Assembly (NCBI RefSeq): GCF_029504655.1
Contig: NZ_JAQFIL010000001.1
Coordinates: 7,660,001-7,724,000, forward strand
Reading direction: 5' to 3'
Length of the DNA stretch: 64,000 nt
From: Catalinimonas alkaloidigena
GTDB lineage: Bacteria > Bacteroidota > Bacteroidia > Cytophagales > Cyclobacteriaceae
Positions 9,778-18,393 of this stretch are shown in pieces (positions within the stretch are counted from its first letter, which is position 1; every line of letters starts with the position of its first letter). The translations under genes and the position numbers were made by a program. Under the pieces are notes generated by a model. It worked only from the letters and a program-made list of their open reading frames with translations. It made no database searches and was not told where the DNA came from.

Positions 9778-10927
9778 ATTCAGTTGAGAAGCGGTACTCT
9801 GTCGTAGTACTATATGTTTCACCAGGGGCCAGTTCTACTGAAGGAAAGTCAGGTTGATTGGGTGAATCCGGAAAGTGCTCTGTCTCCAGGCAGAAAGCTG
9901 TTCTTTTAGCGTAGGCAACTCCTTCTTTTCCCGTAACCGAGCCATTGAGAAAATTGCCGGTATAAAACTGCACTCCCGGTTCTGTGGTATACACTTCCAT
10001 CACGCGACCAGTAGAAGGCTCATGCACGCGGGCGGCCAGCCCCATACCTTCTTTGTCCAGTACCCAGCAGTGATCATAACCCATGCCATATTTGATCTGC
10101 TCGTTGCTGTCTTCGTTGATCTGCTGACCGATAGGCTTAAGTTCAGTAAAATTAAAAGGAGTCCCTTCTACAGAATTCAGTTCACCCGTAGGAATCAAGG
10201 TTTTATCTACAGGGACAAACTGATCAGCATTGATCATAATTTCATGATTTAGCACAGTTTGGGTAGGATCTCCTGTCAGGTTGAAGTAAGAATGGTTGGT
10301 CAGGTTGACTATAGTTTTTTTATCAGTAGTCGCTTCATAATCAACTCTCAGTACATTTTCATCGGTAAGCGTATAGGTTACCCTGGTTTCCAAAGTACCG
10401 GGATAGCCCTGATCGCCATCGGGGCTGGTGTAAGTGAGCACTAGCTGCTGTCCTTCCTCTGACTGCTGCGGCTCAGCGGACCACACCACCTTGTCAAAAC
10501 CCTTCAGCCCACCGTGCAGGTGGTTGCCCATATTGTTGGTATCCAGTTGGTAAGTAGTGCCATCAATTGTAAATTTCCCTTTGGCAATACGGTTTCCATA
10601 GCGTCCGACCAATGCGCCAAAGAATGGATTATTGTCTACGTAATCCTTCAAGTTATCAAAGCCCAGTACAACATCATCAAAATTGCCCTGAGCATCTTTC
10701 ACCTTAAGCGAGGTAACAATCCCTCCGTAGTTGGTGATTTTGGCTTCCATGCCATCTTGGTTGGTCAGGGTATAGATATCAACGGCCTCTCCGTCGGGGC
10801 CTGTACCAAAGCTTTCCTTTGGTATGGGGTTGGTTGCTTCTTGCATAGTAGGTTGTTCGTTTTCTTGTTGCGAGGGTGACTGGCATGCAGCCACAAACAG
10901 GCCAAATATGAGTAGATAAGGTTTCAT
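9776..10927 (-). CDS. galM: Aldose 1-epimerase, predicted lipoprotein
   Basis: 383 residues from the Met at 10927; an upstream in-frame ATG at 10942 adds only MMYNH. The N-terminus has a lipoprotein signal with the lipobox FVAAC (Cys15), so the enzyme is predicted to be membrane-anchored outside the cytoplasm. It interconverts alpha and beta anomers of aldoses. Active-site features are His136 and His138 (GNHLHGG), the acid His211 (NLTNHSYFN) and the base Glu347 (LETEHFPDS). It converges on araA. Export of mutarotase is common in Bacteroidota and probably presents the right anomer of galactose or arabinose to a transporter. Confidence 0.93.
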   Translation of the reverse strand: MKPYLLIFGLFVAACQSPSQQENEQPTMQEATNPIPKESFGTGPDGEAVDIYTLTNQDGMEAKITNYGGIVTSLKVKDAQGNFDDVVLGFDNLKDYVDNNPFFGALVGRYGNRIAKGKFTIDGTTYQLDTNNMGNHLHGGLKGFDKVVWSAEPQQSEEGQQLVLTYTSPDGDQGYPGTLETRVTYTLTDENVLRVDYEATTDKKTIVNLTNHSYFNLTGDPTQTVLNHEIMINADQFVPVDKTLIPTGELNSVEGTPFNFTELKPIGQQINEDSNEQIKYGMGYDHCWVLDKEGMGLAARVHEPSTGRVMEVYTTEPGVQFYTGNFLNGSVTGKEGVAYAKRTAFCLETEHFPDSPNQPDFPSVELAPGETYSTTTEYRFSTE

Positions 10928-11456
10928 ATGATTATACATCATTTAGTTAAAAGTCATTGCTATTCTATAAGCAGAAGCCAAAATGTATGGTGCCCGTATT
11001 AAAACCAAAGCATCTACCAGCCATTCATGCTCTCAAATCTAATCAAAAGCGCACAACTCTGAAAGTAAAGCGTTGAGGATAGGAATACAACAGAGCACCT
11101 GGGAAAGTGCTCTATATCATATTGGGTAAAATAAGCAGTGGGAAGCCAGTTTACCGAGCGTTCCTTAAAGCTCAACTTGAAATTACTTACGTTCATCGAG
11201 TAAGCCAGAGCAAGCTGGTATTCTTAGCCAAATTTGGAGAAAAGATTATGGGCTTTCAACAAGAGAGGATAACCTGCTTGGAAGATATTAAACGTACCTG
11301 TTAGCAAGGGAACCTTTGTATGGTTAATAGCGTGCATTGACAAATAGTGTTGGTTCATAAGCTCAAATGAATCAACAAAACATAATTCAAATTGCATAAG
11401 TTGTGCATATTATTCATTTTGTTTGACCATTAAAACTAACCAAACTAAACCTAACT
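10928..11456. other. Intergenic region, no supported gene
   Basis: 529 bp between divergent galM and mscS. The short open frames here have no recognisable sequence. One small perfect hairpin is present (AGAGCAC at 11092-11098 with GTGCTCT at 11107-11113). The promoters of galM and mscS should lie here, but no convincing TTTG/TAnnTTTG pair was found. Confidence 0.6.
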
Positions 11457-12299
11457 ATGGAAAATTTTGACTTAGCGAGTACATTGGAAACCATAAGGGA
11501 GTACGCAATTTTGTATGTTCCCAAACTCCTTCTTGCTATCCTTACCCTGATCGTGGGTATGTGGGTAATTGGTAAAATTATCAGTGGTATTAAAAATACA
11601 CTTACTAAGCGTGATGTGGACCCTTCCCTGGTTCCTTTTCTTACCGGAGTATTAAAAGCAGTATTTGTTGTCATGTTGATTATCAGTGTGGCGGGAATGA
11701 TAGGAATTGCCACTACTTCATTTATAGCAGTTTTGGGTGCTGCAGGTCTGGCAATAGGTCTGGCTTTGCAGGGTAGCTTAGCCAACTTTGCTGGTGGAGT
11801 ATTGATTCTAATCCTCAAGCCTTTTAAAGTAGGAGATGTAATTGAGGCCCAGGGCGTAATCGCTAGTGTGACTGAAATTCAGATCTTTCATACAGTGCTT
11901 AAGTCTTATGACAATAAAACGATTATTATTCCTAATGGCCCTCTATACAATGACAAAATTATCAACTACTCTACTGAACCAACCCGTAAAGTTGAATGGA
12001 TATTTGGTGTAGGTTATGATGATGATATTGATAAAGTAAAGCAGGTAATTAAGGATGTTGTGTTCAGTGACGAACGTATCCTTGACCGTGACACGCCATA
12101 TCTGAAGTTAGCAGAAATGGCTGATAGCTCAGTCAATTTTAAGGTTAGGGGATTGGTGAACCAGGCCGATTTCTGGGATATATATTTTGAGAAACAAGAA
12201 GCTATCAAGAAAGCCTTTGATGCTAATGGCATTTCTATTCCTTTCCCTCAGGTGGATGCACATTTGTTTTCTGAAAACGGTGCAGGACCCAAAGCATAA
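11457..12299 (+). CDS. mscS: MscS-family small-conductance mechanosensitive channel
   Basis: 280 residues, inner-membrane channel that opens under hypo-osmotic tension. Two N-terminal helices are followed by the pore-lining third helix, rich in Gly and Ala (GAAGLAIGLALQGSLANFAGG, given here only to show the pattern near residues 95-115), then the beta domain (PFKVGDVIEA, YDNKTIIIPNG) and a cytoplasmic vestibule. Length matches E. coli MscS (286). A strong intrinsic terminator follows 20 bp after the stop. Confidence 0.95.
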   Translation: MENFDLASTLETIREYAILYVPKLLLAILTLIVGMWVIGKIISGIKNTLTKRDVDPSLVPFLTGVLKAVFVVMLIISVAGMIGIATTSFIAVLGAAGLAIGLALQGSLANFAGGVLILILKPFKVGDVIEAQGVIASVTEIQIFHTVLKSYDNKTIIIPNGPLYNDKIINYSTEPTRKVEWIFGVGYDDDIDKVKQVIKDVVFSDERILDRDTPYLKLAEMADSSVNFKVRGLVNQADFWDIYFEKQEAIKKAFDANGISIPFPQVDAHLFSENGAGPKA

Positions 12300-12318
12300 T
12301 AATAATAACTTAAATAAT

Positions 12319-12348
12319 AAGCAGCCTTTCGCAGGGCTGCTTTTTTTT
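12319..12348 (+). terminator. Intrinsic terminator after mscS
   Basis: Arms 12319-12326 (AAGCAGCC) and 12335-12342 form an 8-bp stem with an 8-nt loop, followed by eight T (12341-12348). Confidence 0.9.
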
Positions 12349-12360
12349 AATTACCGAACT

Positions 12361-13275
12361 ATGAAGAAACGAATAGGACTTTTTGCATTGATTTTTTTGC
12401 CCTGGATGCTTCAGGCACAAACGGATACAACTTCAGCAGTAGCGGCCGATACACTTTGGAAAAAATCTGTAGGCTTTGGCATTAATTTTAATCAGGCTTC
12501 CTTTACCGAAAATTGGTTTGGAGGGGGCGTTAACTCTCTTGCGTTCAGTGCTTTTTTCAACACAAAAATGAATTACAAAAAGGATAAATGGTCCTGGGAT
12601 AACAGGGTCAATTTTCTTTTAGGAACAGTAAATAATTTTGGAGACGGATACCGTAAAAGCCAGGACAGGCTCTTTATAGATACCAAAGTAGGGCATGAGA
12701 TTTCTGAGGCCTGGGGCGCTTATTTTTCTACCACTTTCCTGACGCAGTTTGCCCCCGGCTATCGGTACGTAACATTGCCAAGCGGTGAAGAAGATGCCTT
12801 GAAAATCTCGGACTTTATGGCTCCTGGCTTCTTGACCTTCTCCTTAGGGTTTGAATATATTCCTGACGATAACTTCACACTTCGTTTGAGCCCTTTTTCT
12901 CCTCGCTTTACCTTCGTCACAGATTCCGATTTGTATTTGAATACAGAGGGAAATACAAATTATGGTGTAGAGTTAGGTGAGACGGTAAGACAAGAATGGC
13001 TGGCGGCACAACTGGTCGCTGAATGGAGTAAAGATTTTACAGATAACATCAATCTTTATTCGCGCTATATGATGTTTGCCAACTATGAGACGCTAAACTT
13101 TCAGGAGGTTGATCATAGGCTGGATGTAGTATTTAATGCTCAACTTACAAGCTTTATCAACCTGAGTCTCTCAGGCATTATGGTATATGATTATGATCAG
13201 GTCAATGAAATCCAGCTTAGCCAAACATTAGGTTTAGGTATACTCTTGCAGGCTGAAGGTGCAGTGGTAGAGTAA
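12361..13275 (+). CDS. DUF3078 outer-membrane beta-barrel-like protein
   Basis: 304 residues with a signal peptide (about 1-19, ending LQAQ). The start is fixed by that signal; a longer open frame begins inside mscS but crosses its terminator. The sequence shows alternating aromatic/polar strands and the pattern WKKSVGFGINFNQASFTENW typical of DUF3078 proteins of Bacteroidota, thought to be outer-membrane barrels. Function unknown. It lies 12 bp after the mscS terminator, so it probably has its own promoter, though none is clear in that tight gap. Its own terminator follows. Confidence 0.82.
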   Translation: MKKRIGLFALIFLPWMLQAQTDTTSAVAADTLWKKSVGFGINFNQASFTENWFGGGVNSLAFSAFFNTKMNYKKDKWSWDNRVNFLLGTVNNFGDGYRKSQDRLFIDTKVGHEISEAWGAYFSTTFLTQFAPGYRYVTLPSGEEDALKISDFMAPGFLTFSLGFEYIPDDNFTLRLSPFSPRFTFVTDSDLYLNTEGNTNYGVELGETVRQEWLAAQLVAEWSKDFTDNINLYSRYMMFANYETLNFQEVDHRLDVVFNAQLTSFINLSLSGIMVYDYDQVNEIQLSQTLGLGILLQAEGAVVE

Positions 13276-13282
13276 CAAATAG

Positions 13283-13320
13283 AAAGCAGTGTTTTGTGAT
13301 CAATACACTGCTTTTCTTTT
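13283..13320 (+). terminator. Intrinsic terminator after the DUF3078 gene
   Basis: Arms 13283-13292 (AAAGCAGTGT) and 13305-13314 are perfect complements with a 12-nt loop, followed by a T-rich tract to 13320. Confidence 0.88.
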
Positions 13321-13396
13321 ATGCATTATAGCTTACCTGATCAGTCACATCCTAAACAGTCCAGAAACAAAATCTTACGTTTTCCGAGTTATTTAG

Positions 13397-13678
13397 TGGA
13401 GGCTTTTCTATGGTATTTTGGCTGACCTGCTAATCATAGCGCTAATTTCATTAGTGGTTTTCGGAAAATATGCTCAGGAGAAATTGGGCATAGAAAAAAG
13501 TTATGCAGCGAGAGTTTCTCATTTGTCAATACAGGCATGCATCGCTGACCTAGTGGAAGCTCTTTTCTGACCATGCGCATATCTTCCTGCTCCACCTGAA
13601 GGGGCTGCAACCGCCTTTACGGTGACAGGTCATAAAAGAACGGATTTGCAGGCCCGGACTGATTTTCCATTGAGATAG
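13397..13678 (+). pseudogene. Possible gene relic in a 0.66-kb gap
   Basis: Between 13321 and 13980 no intact gene is visible. One frame (13397-13678) is open for 93 codons apart from a single TGA at 13568, with no ATG. Its first half encodes a hydrophobic stretch (ILADLLIIALISLVVFGKYA), its second half reads APPEGAATAFTVTGHKRTDL. The latter weakly recalls the C-terminal tail of large molybdenum-hydroxylase subunits (pattern NAxFAATGKRxRxL), but this is a resemblance of a dozen residues only. Decayed coding DNA is the best reading; random openness is possible. The rest of the gap (13679-13980) is AT-rich and should hold the promoter of the next gene. Confidence 0.25.
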
Positions 13679-13980
13679 ACTACCTGCCAATGCATGACTT
13701 CGGAAACATACGCTTGATTTGTCCTAACTGAACTTAAACAATAGCCTCATTAGCTGATAGAGGATGATATAGAGCACTTACCGCATTAACGCCGTATTTA
13801 GTGTTGGGGCATAACGAATTTTTTTTAATCAAACATTTATCAGCTTATTTTATTATAGAAATCTAAGCACTTATACATTTCGTAAGTTAAAGTGTCTGCA
13901 CATTGACAATTTTTCCGGCTTTATTTTTTCTTAATTACTATCATTAACTAGCCCTTTAATCGTATCACTTCTACTACACT

Positions 13981-15018
13981 ATGGACCAAAAAGATAAGTT
14001 CAAAAACACATACCCCCACACCATTTTCTTAGAACACGAAATTAGCCATGAGTTGGAAAATTTCCTTAAGAGAAAGAAATGGATAACTGCTGAAGAACAA
14101 GTGATCTCTACAGAGAAGCCGGGAGAAGGAAATATGAATTTTGTACTTAGGGTAATCACAGACAAAAAATCTTTTATCTTGAAGCAGTCACGGCCCTGGG
14201 TACAAAAGTACCCTCAGGTGGAAGCTCCAATTGGTCGTATCAGTGTGGAATATCATTTTTACCATTATATAGCGCCATACAAGGAAGTAAATAAATATAC
14301 CCCTGCTGTCATTGGCTTTGATGCCGCACAGTTTATGCTGGCGCTTGAAGACCTGGGAAGTGGAGCGGATTATACTTATCTATATCAAAAGAACAAGCAA
14401 CTCTCAAAGGAAGAAATAAAAGCCCTGAGCGGACTGATATCAGTGTTGCATCAGGTTACTGTAGACTTTGAAGATAGAGTCCATTTTGATAATCAACCCA
14501 TGAAAGTATTAAACCATGAGCATATATTTGTTTTTCCCTATGCTTTAGAAAATGGGTTTGACCTTGATACCATTCAAGCCGGTTTACAGGCGTTGGCTAT
14601 GCGTTACAAAAAAAACGAGAGCCTGAAAAAGAAAATCAGTAAGCTGGGAGAGGTTTACTTAGAAAATTATGACACGCTACTCCACGGTGATTATTACCCT
14701 GGTAGCTGGCTCAAGGTAGAAAGTGGCTTGAAACTGATAGACCCTGAATTTTCATACTTCGGCAAAGCGGAATTTGACCTGGGAGTGATGCTGGCACACT
14801 TAAAAATGGCACAACAGCCAGAAGGTAGTACGGAGCAGGTACTCAAATTCTACGAGCAGCCCGAGGGTTTTGATGAAGCGCTGATGTGGGCTTTTGTAGG
14901 TGTTGAGATGATGCGAAGAATCATTGGCCTGGCACAACTGCCCCTTAGCCTTGAACTGTCAGAAAAAGAAGACCTATTGGAAGAAGCTGTATCTCTGATC
15001 AATCTGTATAACCATTAA
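13981..15018 (+). CDS. Aminoglycoside-phosphotransferase-fold kinase (methylthioribose-kinase-like)
   Basis: 345 residues, cytoplasmic. The protein-kinase-like APH fold is shown by a nucleotide loop (GEGNMNFVLRV), the ATP-binding Lys in SFILKQSRPWV, the catalytic loop LLHGDYYPGSW (Asp) and the metal motif DPEF. GEGNMN and ILKQ...W are closer to 5-methylthioribose kinase than to antibiotic kinases. No other methionine-salvage gene is present here, so the substrate stays open: methylthioribose, another pentose, or a small alcohol. It is 8 bp upstream of an ADP-ribosylglycohydrolase-family gene, and the two probably share a message. Confidence 0.8.
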   Translation: MDQKDKFKNTYPHTIFLEHEISHELENFLKRKKWITAEEQVISTEKPGEGNMNFVLRVITDKKSFILKQSRPWVQKYPQVEAPIGRISVEYHFYHYIAPYKEVNKYTPAVIGFDAAQFMLALEDLGSGADYTYLYQKNKQLSKEEIKALSGLISVLHQVTVDFEDRVHFDNQPMKVLNHEHIFVFPYALENGFDLDTIQAGLQALAMRYKKNESLKKKISKLGEVYLENYDTLLHGDYYPGSWLKVESGLKLIDPEFSYFGKAEFDLGVMLAHLKMAQQPEGSTEQVLKFYEQPEGFDEALMWAFVGVEMMRRIIGLAQLPLSLELSEKEDLLEEAVSLINLYNH

Positions 15019-15026
15019 AATTTAAT

Positions 15027-16325
15027 GTGAGAAATTTACTTGCCATATACATACTTTTGCTTACCATAGCCTGCACCTCAGATGAGAAAACAACTGTATC
15101 GCATGAATCTCCTTCAGGGTTAGAGGGAACAAGCAGTATAAAGCCAGAATTGGACTCCGCTATTGTCAAAGATAAGGTGCTGGGTATGCTCCTGGGATCG
15201 GCTATAGGAGATGCTATGGGGGCCCCCACTGAAATGTGGACCAGAGAAAATATCATAATAGAATACGGCTATGTAGATGACCTGGACACCATGGTGAGAG
15301 AACCCTCAGCAGAAGGAACCTGGGATTTTAACTTACCGGCAGGGGGGACAACCGATGACACCCGCTGGAAAAAGCTGATGACAGAATTTCTGCTTACCCA
15401 GGAGGCCTGGTCTCCTCTTGATCCAAAGGACTTTGCCCAGTTCATCATCCGGCAGTATGAGCAGGATATCCAGACTTTAAAGAATACAGAAAGTTTTGAC
15501 CCTGAGCCCTTTGAAGTCAATGCCCGAAGATTGGCCTGGCTGCAGGAGTGGGCGAGGGTTGCCAAGCCTTTTGCGGAAGATGACCTTCAAGGCTATGCTT
15601 TTGCATTGAGTCGTTTTTATGGTGGTGAAATGACCTGTGCTGGAATGCTTTACTCCCCTACGATTGGCGCTTTTTATCCGGCGGCCCCTCAGATGGCTTA
15701 TGAAGAAGCCTATCAACTGGCTCTCTTTGATATTGGCTATGCCAGAGATATTAGCGCCATTACAGCAGCACTTGTTTCAGCAGCTATGGCTCCCGAAGCT
15801 TCGCCTACTTCAGTGATCAATACGCTTAGAGACATAGATCCTCAAGGTTATTTCAAGAGCAGGCTCGTAGGCAGATCAGCTTACCGCATACTTAAGGAAG
15901 CACGCAGCATTGTATATCAGGCTAACCAACTCAAAGTAGGAGATATTGATGCTAAGCAACTTATTATTCCTGCCGGAGAAAATGTCGATACGCTATGGCT
16001 GGCCAGAACTCAAAAAGCTTATGAGCTTTTAGATGCCAGGAACCAGGATTTGCCCTTCCATGCAGGGGAAATTCATTTAGTCAACCTGACTGCTCTCTTG
16101 TTTTGTGATTTTGATTTTAAAAAGAGCCTGGCTTTCGTCGTGAATTTTGGAAGGGATAATGATACTACCGCTGCCATAACTGGTGCCATTCTGGGAGCAT
16201 ATTATGGTGCTGAAAAACTACCTCCCGAAATGGTTTCTCAGGTGCTCAACACAAATAAAGGATTATTAGAAACTGATATTGAAGTGTTGGCTAAGCAGCT
16301 TTATGAAAGCATTAAAACCATGTGA
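15027..16325 (+). CDS. ADP-ribosylglycohydrolase (DraG)-family lipoprotein
   Basis: 432 residues, starting with GTG (the ATG two bases earlier is followed at once by TGA). The N-terminus is a lipoprotein signal with Cys16 in LTIACTS, so the enzyme is predicted to be outside the cytoplasm. The DraG/ADP-ribosyl-hydrolase fold is supported by GSAIGDAMGAPTE near residue 57, the metal-binding GGTTDDTRW near 108, and GRDNDTTAAITGAILGAYYG near 373. Relatives remove ADP-ribose from proteins or act on related N-glycosides. Extracytoplasmic placement argues for a nucleoside-like or ADP-ribose-like small substrate rather than cytoplasmic nitrogenase-type regulation; this is inference. Coupled to the kinase upstream. 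Confidence 0.85.
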   Translation: MRNLLAIYILLLTIACTSDEKTTVSHESPSGLEGTSSIKPELDSAIVKDKVLGMLLGSAIGDAMGAPTEMWTRENIIIEYGYVDDLDTMVREPSAEGTWDFNLPAGGTTDDTRWKKLMTEFLLTQEAWSPLDPKDFAQFIIRQYEQDIQTLKNTESFDPEPFEVNARRLAWLQEWARVAKPFAEDDLQGYAFALSRFYGGEMTCAGMLYSPTIGAFYPAAPQMAYEEAYQLALFDIGYARDISAITAALVSAAMAPEASPTSVINTLRDIDPQGYFKSRLVGRSAYRILKEARSIVYQANQLKVGDIDAKQLIIPAGENVDTLWLARTQKAYELLDARNQDLPFHAGEIHLVNLTALLFCDFDFKKSLAFVVNFGRDNDTTAAITGAILGAYYGAEKLPPEMVSQVLNTNKGLLETDIEVLAKQLYESIKTM

Positions 16326-16455
16326 AATAACATTTCTAACGAACTCAATTTTGTGTGTTCTTTTTCATGGTTTAAGTAAACCTGTTAAAAGGTTTCTAAC
16401 AATCAGTGTATATATAAGTTATTGGTATATATATAAATAATTAAATTTTTTAACT

Positions 16456-16932
16456 ATGATAAAGATATTTAACAGGGTTACTTTTTTTATGCTGAGCATA
16501 CTAATAGTTGTAAGCTGCAGTCAAAACCTTACTCGGCAAGATGTACAGGATGAGATCACTGATGCTCGTGAAGAGGTAGAGGAAGCCCAGGAAGAAGTAA
16601 AAGAAGCGGTAGAAACACGAGAAGCGTTTTATGAAGACTATAAAGAAACAGAACTTAAAAAGCTGGAAAATAGAAATAAGACCCTTGATAATAAGATTAA
16701 AAATCTCAAAGATGCATCGAGTGATTCTAATGCTTCGGCAGAAGCAGATATAAATTCAGCAATTAATGAGCTGGAATCGGAGAGAGAAAATATTAATGAA
16801 CGTATTCGGAAAATAGAACAAATGGAAGCCGAAGACTGGTCAGAAGCATATAAAGAAATTGATGAAGCGGTATCAAGAATTAAAAACCAGCTTGATCAGC
16901 TAGCAGCCAGCCTGGAGAGAGAAAATGAGTAA
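16456..16932 (+). CDS. Small coiled-coil lipoprotein, function unknown
   Basis: 158 residues. Lipoprotein signal with lipobox VVSC (Cys21). Nearly all of the mature part is a charged heptad-like coiled coil rich in Glu, Lys and Asn (DAREEVEEAQEEVKEAVE region, then KKLENRNKTLDNKIKNL). This resembles the short sll1483/YtxH-like envelope coiled-coil proteins only in composition; no family was recognised. It stands alone, 130 bp after the preceding gene. Confidence 0.75.
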   Translation: MIKIFNRVTFFMLSILIVVSCSQNLTRQDVQDEITDAREEVEEAQEEVKEAVETREAFYEDYKETELKKLENRNKTLDNKIKNLKDASSDSNASAEADINSAINELESERENINERIRKIEQMEAEDWSEAYKEIDEAVSRIKNQLDQLAASLERENE

Positions 16933-17133
16933 AAGGTCAAATAAGCACCAAAGGGAGACGTGTAAGTAAAATTAAAGGTTCTCTCTTGTTTTCTTTTGCT
17001 GGATATTTCACAGAAATCTTATAACAGAGGCTATGTAACGTTTTTGATGAAATTTTATTGAAATTGGCGTTATTTTTTTAGAACCTATTAAGAAATAAAC
17101 AGTATAATAATGTATTGATAGTAAACTATTTAT

Positions 17134-17541
17134 ATGCAAAAAAATCTACTCATTATATTGCTCTTGGTTTTGTTCTGCACCTCAGCCCTGGTATCATCAG
17201 CAGATGCATACATTAAACATACTAAAGTGAGTAAAAATTATGAGCCTGTAAATGATGCAGTAGATGTAGTAGTTTACCCCAACCCCGCAGAAGAAAACAT
17301 TTTTGTACGTTTAGATCTGATCAACCCTTCATTTACAAATAGTTCTGAGGTAGAGTTTGAGATAAGAAGCATATTGGGTACTTCTATGCCTATTGAGGCT
17401 GAACGAATGGATGCTAACAGGTTTCGCATCCTCATCGCAGACTTTCCTGTCGGTTATTACCTACTCATCGTACAGTGCAAAGAATGCAGCAATGGCAGTA
17501 ACCACCCCTCTAAAGAGGTCTTTAAATTTTTGAAGAAATAA
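17134..17541 (+). CDS. Very short T9SS type A sorting-domain protein
   Basis: 135 residues. A signal peptide (about 1-25, ending SADA) is followed by only about 20 residues and then a C-terminal domain of the type A Por-secretion family: VVYPNPAEENIFVRL, a central RSILGTSM strand, FPVGYYLLIVQ and a final KEVFKFLKK. This directs export across the outer membrane by the type IX system and surface attachment. There is almost no cargo, which is unusual. Its 3' end overlaps the convergent rhomboid gene by 20 bp. Confidence 0.8.
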   Translation: MQKNLLIILLLVLFCTSALVSSADAYIKHTKVSKNYEPVNDAVDVVVYPNPAEENIFVRLDLINPSFTNSSEVEFEIRSILGTSMPIEAERMDANRFRILIADFPVGYYLLIVQCKECSNGSNHPSKEVFKFLKK

Positions 17542-18295
17542 ACGATTCATTTTCTTCACCTGTCTCCAAGTCATAATAGTATGAGCTGTCTTTACTTTCC
17601 GAAGGCTTGAAATGATATACATATTTTTGCTTCGGTTTAGAGAAAGAATATCCCTTGTAAGTACTACTCATCCTGTTTGCACTATTCTCATCAGAAGTAT
17701 CTGTATCCTGAAGAGAAGGAATATGAGGTTCCTTCCTAAAATAAAAGGAACAAAAAATTCCTGCCATAGAGCCTAACAAATGTGACTCCCAAGATACACT
17801 ATTGTCTCCGGGGACCAGGCCCTGAACCATCCCTCCATGTATAAAAGCAATGGCAACAGCTACGGCAGTAGAGCGTACATCTCGCCTGAAAATCCCACTG
17901 AAGAAGAGAAAAGCTGCTAAACCATATACTAATCCACTTGAGCCAATGTGATAAGCCTGTCGGGCAACTACCCATACCCAGAAGCCTGTGGCAAAGTATA
18001 TCCAGAGAAAGACTTCCTTAGCGATTTTATCATAAAAGTAAAAAACCGCTATCAATAGCAATATAAGAGGAAATGTATTAGATAATAAGTGAAGAGCACT
18101 GCCATGGATAAGTGGGGCGGCAAATATTCCTACCAATCCGGTGATAGAGCGAGGTAGTATACCCCAGACACCAAAATCCAGCGTCATACTATCTTCTACT
18201 GTTCTAATAAACCATAGAAAAAAGACAAAGCCTAAGGCTATGACCACGCTTTTGCGGAAAATAAACTTCTCACTATGTTTTTCGGCAACTATCAA
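17522..18295 (-). CDS. Rhomboid-family intramembrane serine protease
   Basis: 257 residues with about six membrane segments. The catalytic dyad is Ser120 (HIGSSGLVYG) and His172 (SWESHLLGSMAG); HGSALHLLSN (His69, Asn73) gives the oxyanion-side motif. The C-terminal 60 residues are a soluble charged tail. Rhomboids cleave membrane proteins within the bilayer; the substrate here is unknown. It overlaps the 3' end of the T9SS mini-protein gene. Confidence 0.93.
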   Translation of the reverse strand: MIVAEKHSEKFIFRKSVVIALGFVFFLWFIRTVEDSMTLDFGVWGILPRSITGLVGIFAAPLIHGSALHLLSNTFPLILLLIAVFYFYDKIAKEVFLWIYFATGFWVWVVARQAYHIGSSGLVYGLAAFLFFSGIFRRDVRSTAVAVAIAFIHGGMVQGLVPGDNSVSWESHLLGSMAGIFCSFYFRKEPHIPSLQDTDTSDENSANRMSSTYKGYSFSKPKQKYVYHFKPSESKDSSYYYDLETGEENESFISSKI

Positions 18296-18393
18296 TTAGC
18301 AATCTTATTGTATGTAATTAACAAGTCATACCAGACGTAAAATAATCAATTTTCAGATGAATGTCATTTTAATAACCAGCGAAGTGATACCAT

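Noticed and set aside
11107..11304. 65-codon plus-strand frame in the galM-mscS gap
   Set aside because: No recognisable sequence, no promoter or close start context; left as intergenic.
13500..13740. Minus-strand reading VYLNGKSVRAC as a 2Fe-2S subunit relic
   Set aside because: The cysteine-rich cluster that should precede it is absent in every frame, and the match is only about ten residues.
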